64,000 bases of DNA from Letharia columbiana. Its lineage: Eukaryota; Ascomycota; Lecanoromycetes; Lecanorales; Parmeliaceae. The notes under the pieces are model-generated. The model did no database searches. It saw nothing but the letters and a program-made list of their open reading frames with translations, and was not told the origin of the DNA. The translations under genes were made by a program, and so were the position numbers. How positions within the stretch are numbered: the stretch's first letter is position 1; every line of letters starts with the position of its first letter. The DNA lies in assembly GCF_014066305.1 (NCBI RefSeq), contig NW_023501093.1:1-64000 (forward strand), given 5' to 3'. Below, piece by piece: positions 57,239-64,000 of the stretch.

Positions 57239-59974
57239 GATGGATGGTGATGGTGTCGAATACCGGCAGGGTTTTAGGGGGTTTATTCTTTTTTTTTCGT
57301 TTCTCTAAGAATCTAAGTAGAATCAAGCCCGACTTGTGGTGATAGATCCTGGGTTTGACAGAGATGTTGCAGCAGAGACTGAACGCTCGTCCTTCCTTAA
57401 ATTTTGGAGTTAAGAGCCTGAGAACTTCTCCTAGCTCTCGATAGAAGGTTTTAAAGTATTCCGAGGATAATTCCACTCGATATCATATACTGAAAGTCCT
57501 GGAAAAAATTCCATCCTCATGGGAAACATGGATAGCAAGTTTTAACAGGAGCTAGTGAACATGCTGTCTTTTAGTTGGCATCAAGGTAGCAGCGTATTTG
57601 GCCAGCTCCTTTCTCATCTCTTGACCTTGGAGTCTTATCCTTCGAGGTTGGTGAGTAAAGATACAGATGCTCGGTTTCTCGCACTATAATATTGATACCT
57701 GACCGAAAGAGTTTAGCCTTACCGCAGCAACCAAATAGGTAAAGCGCTCTCTCCCCACATCTCTCAAGAATCACGTCTCAATTTCATCCAGATTCCTGTC
57801 TAATCTATATTGGATTCAACATGCGGCTGTACATAGTTTCTTAGGTCTTCTGCGTCAGTCCATTGATAGGTACGGCGCTGTCATGCCTCGCCTTGATGGC
57901 TCTCTCTTTATCCGTGCACCTCACATTCCCAGTCTCACATCTCTATTCGTGCGGGTTCATCCCGCTTGGACCTGCATCTGATCGCCTTTTAAGCCAGCAA
58001 CGGTATTGTTTGCGAGGTCTAGGTTGTTTTCTTTCGATCTATCTGCTTCTCGGAGCCAAAAAATGCAGGTATCTCGGCACCTTGAACAGCTGTCTTGGAC
58101 TCGAGAGCACTCGTCATTCGTGAGGAACAGAGCCATTGCCCCGTGCGTCCTCTGTCTCAATGCTCGATCCGAACATGCGGCTCCCTCAAGCTTGATTTAG
58201 CTGGACGCCCGCTGATGTTAGTATATCAAGATCTCTAGTGAGAAGTTTCATAGGCGCGGAAGATGGTGCGATATGCGATTAGGACTGCGAAAAAGCAATT
58301 ATTCCCCGATTTCCCAACCGGGTAATTCCAACGTCAATTGCCAACTACAAGTCCAGGGCGATCCAAATTGCCAGGTTTTGCGGCTTCTGGACGAGTCTAT
58401 TCACGGCTTCGTTCGCGTGTGGAAGCACTACAGCCAAGCCAGTGCAGAGGTCCAGCAACGACTTGGTAAGAAAGTGGCGCTTAGACACGCTTCGTGCTAG
58501 CTGATCTCGAGATGGTTTCCCTCGTGGGATTGGGATTTATGGAAAGCATGACAGTAAAGATATCGTAGGCACGACCACGTGCGTCATGGAACGAGCGATA
58601 CGCGTGAGCTAGCTCAGCAATCACCTGCAAACGTCGACATATGGAAGCAGATATCACCAAGGAGGTGTTGATTCTGGATGACTTGCCAATGCCATGACGT
58701 TTTCATGCAATTGGTATTTTGCGGAGCGTTTGTCCAGTAATTCTAAGCAGGAAAGTCGCCTACCTGACCCATCCTTCAGCCTTGCAGTCTCCGAGCTCGG
58801 AATCCTTTCATACGACGCCACCACTTCGGGACTCGACTGCATATTACGACGTTGCCATTAATAATGCCAAGTCGAAGGTCCTTCTCAACTGCGGGTAAGC
58901 GGCAGGTCTCGGTAAACGGAGAATGGCTTTGCAGACTTGCAGTCCGTTTGGGCGTGAGAAGGTGGGATCACTGATGCAGTGATGATGCTATCATTCTCTT
59001 TCACTTTTGACACGTTCAATGCATTACATATTGTGGAAGCGATGAGTAAGAGGAACTCGCTTTCGCCTCCGCTTTCGCATGCCATGAGTGAAAAATCCAT
59101 CTAACGCGTGGGCAATTCTGCGATTTGAAGGCTAGGTACTTTACGTTTTACAAGAAGTGAATAAGGTACTGCCTAGGTACTTTTAATTTTGTTTGTTCAG
59201 GTCGGGTTTGTGCATTCTTTGACAGCAGAGCCTGGGTACATACGTGTATGATTGGTTGAACAGTGGTCCTTATCAGTGCGAGCGTAGCGCTCCCGCTGAG
59301 TGGCGCTTTTAGTTAGGTTGCTCATCGGATGGCCTCGCCTAAGCATTGTGGGGGTAAAAGTAAACGTGGGCTGGTTTTAACCGGAGTCTAGTTCCTTGGC
59401 GGTTCAAGGGATTCGAGGGTTTTCTTCGCGTGTGCCGGCAAAATGCAACGTCCCGACTCCCTGCAGGGAAAAAAGAGGCGAGGCTGCATATGGCTGCAGA
59501 TGGCTGCATAACGGCAAGGCTCGGGTCCGTCTCACCTAAGTTTGATTATTCGCAATCATCCCCAAGTTTGGCCTTGCTGGAATCTTCATCTTACTTGATT
59601 TCATGACCCACCGCCAAATCCCAACAATGAAAGACTTTATTGCTTAGGGCCCCTACAACCCGCACTCAAACCAACGATATTCTGACATCCTAACAAACAA
59701 AGCGCTGATAACGCTAATGCCTCTCATTCGTCCTGACAAGCCCCCCCCCCCAACATCGGCGGCACCTCCGCTCGTACACCTCACATCCCCCTGGAGCTAT
59801 GCGCATGCGCCTCCAGACTCGGCCGTGGACCCTGGGATGACTGCAGCTCAGGCCGGGCTAGCCCACTAGCTATATAGTCCTGCAGGGTCCCTAAACATCA
59901 TGTAAATACATCGCACCAATTCCTTTGTACCACTTCCCAGAGCTCCCAGAACCTTCTCATTCCCATCACACACC
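57239..59974. other. 2.7 kb intergenic region
   Basis: No supported gene. Short ORFs (57863-58123, 58273-58500, both +) show no domain. The final ~300 bases are the ammonium transporter promoter. Confidence 0.45.
59270..59880 (+). promoter_or_regulatory. Candidate GATA sites and TATA box of the ammonium transporter gene
   Basis: TATATAG at 59871 lies ~104 bp before the start codon. TGATAA at 59706-59711 and TTATCA (its reverse) at 59270-59275 fit the HGATAR site of AreA/NIT2-type GATA factors that switch on nitrogen-scavenging genes. Two such sites in 700 bp are also expected by chance. Confidence 0.35.
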
Positions 59975-61432
59975 ATGGCCACCCAACCAGCATGGCTCGA
60001 CAAGGGCGACAATGCCTGGCAAATGACCGCTGCTACCCTCGTCGGGCTGCAGTCCGTGCCAGGACTCATGATTTTGTACGCAGGTATCGTCAAAAGCAAA
60101 TGGGCCATCAACTCCGCTTTCATGGCATTTTATGCCTTCGGCGCCGTCCTCATCTGCTGGGTCATTTGGGGCTATAAAATCGCATTCGGAAAACACATGC
60201 TGCCATTCGCTGGCATACCAGGCCCAACACTGTCAATGGAATACGAACTCACCCAAGCCTTATTACCAACCTCCGGAATCAGCGCCAATTTCCCAATGTC
60301 CGTCATGGTCTACTTCCAGTTCGTTTTCGCAGCCATCACTCTCGTCATCACAGCGGGCGCCTTCCTCGGCCGCATGAACTTCCTCGCCTGGGTCATCTAC
60401 GTGCCCCTCTGGCTTACCTTCTCCTACTGCGTCGTTGCCTACTCCATCTGGGGCGGCGGCTTTCTTGCGGTCCTAGGCGTCATCGATTACTCTGGAGGCT
60501 ACGTGATCCATCTCTCCTCCGGTACCGCAGGCTTCGTAGGCGCATGGTGGATCGGACCCCGCCTAGACGCGGACCGCGAAGACAACCGCCCCAACAACAT
60601 TGGCTCCGTCTTGATAGGAGCAGGTATCCTCTGGCTTGGCTGGAACGGCTTCAACGGCGGTGACCCCTATGCCGCCAGCATAGACGCGGGCGTTGCTGTG
60701 CTGAACACGAACATCTGCGCCGCCATGAGCATGCTCTGCTGGATGCTTTGCGACGTTGTCTACTACGGCAAACCCTCCATCATTGGCGCCGTCAACGGCA
60801 TGATCTGCGGTCTGGTCGCCATCACCCCGGCCGCAGGTGTCATCGCGGGCTGGAGTGCTATCGCCATAGGTCTTGGATCCGGTACCGTGCCCTGGCTCTC
60901 CATGAACATATTCGGCAAAAAGGTCGCATTCATGCGCTCCGTTGATGACGTCCTTGGTGTCTTCCACACCCATTTTGTCGCTGGTATTGTCGGGGGATGC
61001 GCCACCGGTATCTTCGCTACTATATCCGGCACCACGGCATTTGCTCTCACAAACCCCGGCGGTGCGATCGCGGGAAATGGCGTGCAAGTCGGCTACCAGA
61101 TTGCAGGCGCCATGTTTGTCATTGGCTGGAATGTCGTATGGACAAGCTTGATCATGTGCTTCATAAAATATGTTTTGCGTATTCCATTGAGGATGTCTGA
61201 CGAGCAATTGTTAATTGGTGATTATTCCATGCACGGCGAGGAGGCATATGTGTTTGGTGAAGGGACAAGTGCTTTTGTGAATGGGCCCCTGAGGGGAAAG
61301 GAAACTCATGGTGCCGCTATGGGTGAGGACCAGGCGGGCATTATTATGGGGAAGAATCCGGAGGTTGAGGAGAGACATACTGGGTCGGGCTCGGGCAGTG
61401 ATCCCGTCGTGGATGAGATCAAGCGAGATTAA
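59975..61432 (+). CDS. Ammonium transporter, AMT2/MEP-alpha type
   Basis: Single exon, 485 residues, eleven predicted membrane helices, N-terminus without signal peptide. The start WLDKGDNAWQMTAATLVGLQ, then VPGLMILYAGIVKSKWAINS, VIDYSGGYVIHLSSGTAGFV, GAGILWLGWNGFNGG and VDDVLGVFHTHFVAGIVGG are close to plant AMT2 and prokaryotic relatives. Both pore histidines are present (VIHLSSG and FHTHFVAG), as in AmtB. The cytosolic tail begins RMSDEQLLIGDYSMHGEEAY, the conserved regulatory segment. It carries ammonium into the cell across the plasma membrane. The absence of introns and the AMT2-like sequence fit the class of fungal transporters thought to derive from prokaryotes, distinct from yeast Mep1-3 type. 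Confidence 0.93.
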   Translation: MATQPAWLDKGDNAWQMTAATLVGLQSVPGLMILYAGIVKSKWAINSAFMAFYAFGAVLICWVIWGYKIAFGKHMLPFAGIPGPTLSMEYELTQALLPTSGISANFPMSVMVYFQFVFAAITLVITAGAFLGRMNFLAWVIYVPLWLTFSYCVVAYSIWGGGFLAVLGVIDYSGGYVIHLSSGTAGFVGAWWIGPRLDADREDNRPNNIGSVLIGAGILWLGWNGFNGGDPYAASIDAGVAVLNTNICAAMSMLCWMLCDVVYYGKPSIIGAVNGMICGLVAITPAAGVIAGWSAIAIGLGSGTVPWLSMNIFGKKVAFMRSVDDVLGVFHTHFVAGIVGGCATGIFATISGTTAFALTNPGGAIAGNGVQVGYQIAGAMFVIGWNVVWTSLIMCFIKYVLRIPLRMSDEQLLIGDYSMHGEEAYVFGEGTSAFVNGPLRGKETHGAAMGEDQAGIIMGKNPEVEERHTGSGSGSDPVVDEIKRD

Positions 61433-63146
61433 GTAGAGGAGTGAGTATGTCTGATATAATACCATTTTGCGTTTTGAAAGTGTATGCCTCCATTGGAGTT
61501 TGTGTGCTTAGATTCCGGTAGATAATAGTCAGGTAGTATTCTGTAATTGATGTCAGACTTTGAATATCAGGACTTTTGCACAGATCAGATGCGTCTCCCT
61601 TGTGGAGATATCATTCCACACATGCCAGCCAGTCTCTCCCAGCATAATTGCAACAGACTCTTTAAAGCACTCACATGACAATCACACGTTGCAATAGCTT
61701 CATCAACATGCTCTATCAATGGATAATAGTCGTCTTACGCGTTGCTTCAATGAGTGTGTAGAACTTTTATTGTACGCTTAGATGCTAGACCTGTATGCTC
61801 ATGCTATAAATCAATTTGTTGAGACTTGTATACTTATGATTTGTGGGCTTTAAGGGAAGGCCATCTCCACATAAGGTAATAACAGAAGTGATGTCTGCAA
61901 AATGTGCAGAAGTCGAGAATTCTAAGCTGTGCAGTCTATGTAATTTCCGAGCCACTTTGAGGCTGTAAGAGAATAATGATAGATCCAAGATAGGGAAATT
62001 TTCTGTCTTGGCATTTGCATTGGCGCGGCTTCCCTATGGGGCTCCCACTGAGCCACTGAGAAGGTTTTGGAAAGTAAGAAAGCGTGGGCCATGGCTCTAG
62101 TCAGGCCCCGTGGGTACGTTGAACGCGACCTTTGGCCTCCTACTACCGCGCCAAGCTTGCCTGAGGATCTGTCGTCAAATCATACATAAATTGCTAAATC
62201 GTGATAAGAAGAAAAAGCCAAGCATACGAGGCGAAAAGCGGAGCAGAAAGTGAGATTTTCTAGAGAAGCCACATACTTACTGATCAAAGGATATAGACCA
62301 AAGCATCTCCCATCTCCCAGCATGGCTACCACTGCCTATCGATGGATCAGGATCAGAATCATTCATATCCCCAAACATACGCCGCTGCCGACAACGAAAG
62401 TGATGAAGGAAGTCAATCAGAGAGACATGTTCGCACAGATGGAGTGTCTGAAAGCTGCACTACTTTGCAGTAGGAGATCGAATCTGTCAAGAAGGAACCG
62501 GCCTGCGCTGCCCCCCGAAGAGGACAGCTCGTCGCACACGAGTCGGCCTGGATAGTGGTTTGCGGTAAGATACTCATGTGCGGTAGCTGGTGGATGAAGG
62601 TACGTGTGAAGGAGAAATAGCAAGGTCAACGCGGAAGTTATAAACGTGCATCTCCAACCTAAGGTACATGTACCTTAGAATAGGTTCGCGCTAGCTAGCC
62701 AAGCGGCATCTTTGATGATCAATTGAGCCTCAACTCAAACTCCTTTGCTGAACACCTAAGAAATCTCCTTGATTCCTTCAGAACATCACTCATAATTCTC
62801 AGTCATTCAGTGCCCCTCGAGAATCAAAAATCCCATCCTTGCTCTTCCTGTGCATCTATCTACACAGTAAGCCGGAGCCGCCCCCGCTGAGTCCTGACCA
62901 AACAACAGCCTCGGCTAGGCGCGCTGAACCGATTGGCCCATCCAAGATCGAAGGACAAAGGATCGAGGGGAACACCACCAAGATCACGAAAGATCTGTAC
63001 AGATTCCGCTGTGACTTGGAAGCCTTGCCAATACCCCCATCGACTCAAGATTCTCATTGTTTACCATATTCATCCGTCTCACGGACCAAGTCCTGGATCT
63101 CTGGGGACATCAACCCCTACAATCATACCATATCTGACCATGTCCT
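61433..63146. other. 1.7 kb intergenic region
   Basis: No supported gene. Around 62330-62560 one plus frame (MDQDQNHSYPQTYAAADNES) and a second frame (IESVKKEPACAA) look protein-like but are separated by a stop; they may be remnants or a leader exon of the downstream gene. The last 350 bases are the likely 5' leader of the RGG/RS gene. Confidence 0.4.
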
Positions 63147-64000
63147 ATGTCTTCACGCTTCCCTCCTCCAAATCCCAGCGATCCTCGCTTTCCGCGAGAG
63201 CGTTCACCCCCGAGATCACTTGACAGACGGCCATCGGCTGCCTACAATGACGGACCTCCCGGTTCACGCACCAATTCCAATGACTTCTACGGCTACTCGG
63301 GTCGAGGACGGGAACCTCCGCGCGAGCCTCCGAGTGGCCCCAAGGCTCTTCGGGATGCACCAAGAGGCGGCGGATTCGTACCAAGAGGAAGAGGATTCTT
63401 AGCACGGGGTGATGGAAGAGAGCGGGATACAAGAGATGTGGGGCCTAGAGACGAGCCATTCGTGAGGAGAGGCGGTAGAGGTCAAGAATGGGGCCCCAGA
63501 GAGAGGTTCGATGGAAGAGATAGAAGACCTTCGCCTTCGGGTCGCGATCGGTCTAGATCTCCGCTCTCAAGAGAATTCAGAGACACACGCGATGTCCGGG
63601 AATTCACGCCTAGAGATGACAGGAGGGATCTCCGAGAAGGACCACTGCCAGCGCCCTCTGATGCCTTCCCCCTTCGTGGACGAGGCGGATTCCGGGGACG
63701 AGGAAGGAGTGATTGGGACTTCAATAGACGCGGAAGAGGGTCGTATCCTGAAGAGCGGCACGATGCTACACCCAGAAGCCGATCCCGCGACAGAGATTGG
63801 GAGAGGCAAATGCGCGATGACAGAGATCGTGAACGTGATTTCGAGACCAATAGGCAGGAGGACGACCTTCGTAGGGAGCGGGAGGAACGCGAAAGAGATG
63901 ATCGTTTCAGAAGAGAGCAACCTTTTCGTCCAGACTCCAGAAATTCGACAGGCGGACAACAAACGCCCATCACATCTCGTTCAACTTCGGTGACCTCAGC
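63147..64000 (+). CDS. RGG/RS-rich protein, N-terminal part (runs off the window)
   Basis: From the ATG at 63147 the frame is open to the end of the window (284 residues so far): MSSRFPPPNPSDPRFPRERS, SGPKALRDAPRGGGFVPRGR, repeated RGRGGFRGRGRSDW units, then long Arg/Asp/Glu stretches (RDRDWERQMRDDRDRERD) and FRPDSRNSTGG. Other frames over the same bases are also open, but only this one gives the regular RGG/RD pattern. The N-terminus resembles, from memory, the low-complexity start of large fungal SANT-domain proteins of the SNT1/NCoR type (Set3-complex), but any RGG or SR-like protein is possible until the rest is seen. RGG and RD regions commonly bind RNA. Confidence 0.6.
   Translation, partial: MSSRFPPPNPSDPRFPRERSPPRSLDRRPSAAYNDGPPGSRTNSNDFYGYSGRGREPPREPPSGPKALRDAPRGGGFVPRGRGFLARGDGRERDTRDVGPRDEPFVRRGGRGQEWGPRERFDGRDRRPSPSGRDRSRSPLSREFRDTRDVREFTPRDDRRDLREGPLPAPSDAFPLRGRGGFRGRGRSDWDFNRRGRGSYPEERHDATPRSRSRDRDWERQMRDDRDRERDFETNRQEDDLRREREERERDDRFRREQPFRPDSRNSTGGQQTPITSRSTSVTS

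Noticed and set aside
56289..57476. 395-codon minus-strand ORF and 296-codon plus-strand ORF over DYS1
   Set aside because: Both are products of the GC-rich third positions of DYS1: long His/Arg/Pro and Gly/Asp runs with no domain.

Overview
The window reads as nuclear DNA of a filamentous ascomycete (Pezizomycotina, most likely a Dothideomycete). Genes are broken by short GT-AG introns of about 47-170 bp with CTGAC/CTAAC-type branch sites, the housekeeping proteins are fungal in type, and one transposon carries the C-to-T decay typical of repeat-induced point mutation (RIP). The species cannot be named from the sequence. I see no tRNA, rRNA, CRISPR array or secondary-metabolite cluster.

Positions 0.4-19.5 kb hold a family cluster. 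Eight short intron-containing genes (411-1277, 2444-3097, 9169-9828, 10806-11402, 12067-12965, 14430-15269, 17157-17946, 18549-19507), with an outlier at 33.7-34.6 kb, encode an N-terminal three-helix Myb/SANT-like segment followed by a Lys/Arg/Pro-rich and then acidic tail. Intron position and phase are shared between several copies, so they are paralogues and not chance look-alikes. Many tails carry psi-K-x-E (SUMO-consensus) tetrapeptides. Two copies have a reading-frame break at a microsatellite or homopolymer.

Positions 19.5-27.1 kb are gene-poor: a divergent protein kinase (21.6-23.1 kb), one doubtful hypothetical gene and a class 3 lipase pseudogene.

Positions 27.1-42.7 kb are a housekeeping block: histone H2A.Z head-to-head with RVB2 (an AAA+ ATPase of the complexes that deposit H2A.Z), LIN1/CD2BP2, UFD1, a PIN4-like RRM/R3H protein and TRM6. 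A small secreted Cys-rich protein (36.4 kb) lies just downstream of PIN4.

Positions 42.9-46.3 kb are an AT-rich 3.44-kb Tc1/mariner-type element with ~100-bp terminal inverted repeats and a TA target duplication. It sits in the shared divergent promoter of TRM6 and a MINDY-type deubiquitinase (MIY1). Its transposase is recognisable but riddled with RIP-type changes.

Positions 46.7-61.4 kb carry MIY1 with a C-terminal CAAX box, a 1,412-residue protein with MATH, USP7-like (apparently catalytically dead), MORN and RING parts, deoxyhypusine synthase, and an AMT2-type ammonium transporter. The window ends inside a gene for an RGG/RS-rich protein. Ubiquitin biology recurs on this segment (UFD1, MINDY DUB, pseudo-USP/RING), but I infer no operon-like linkage.
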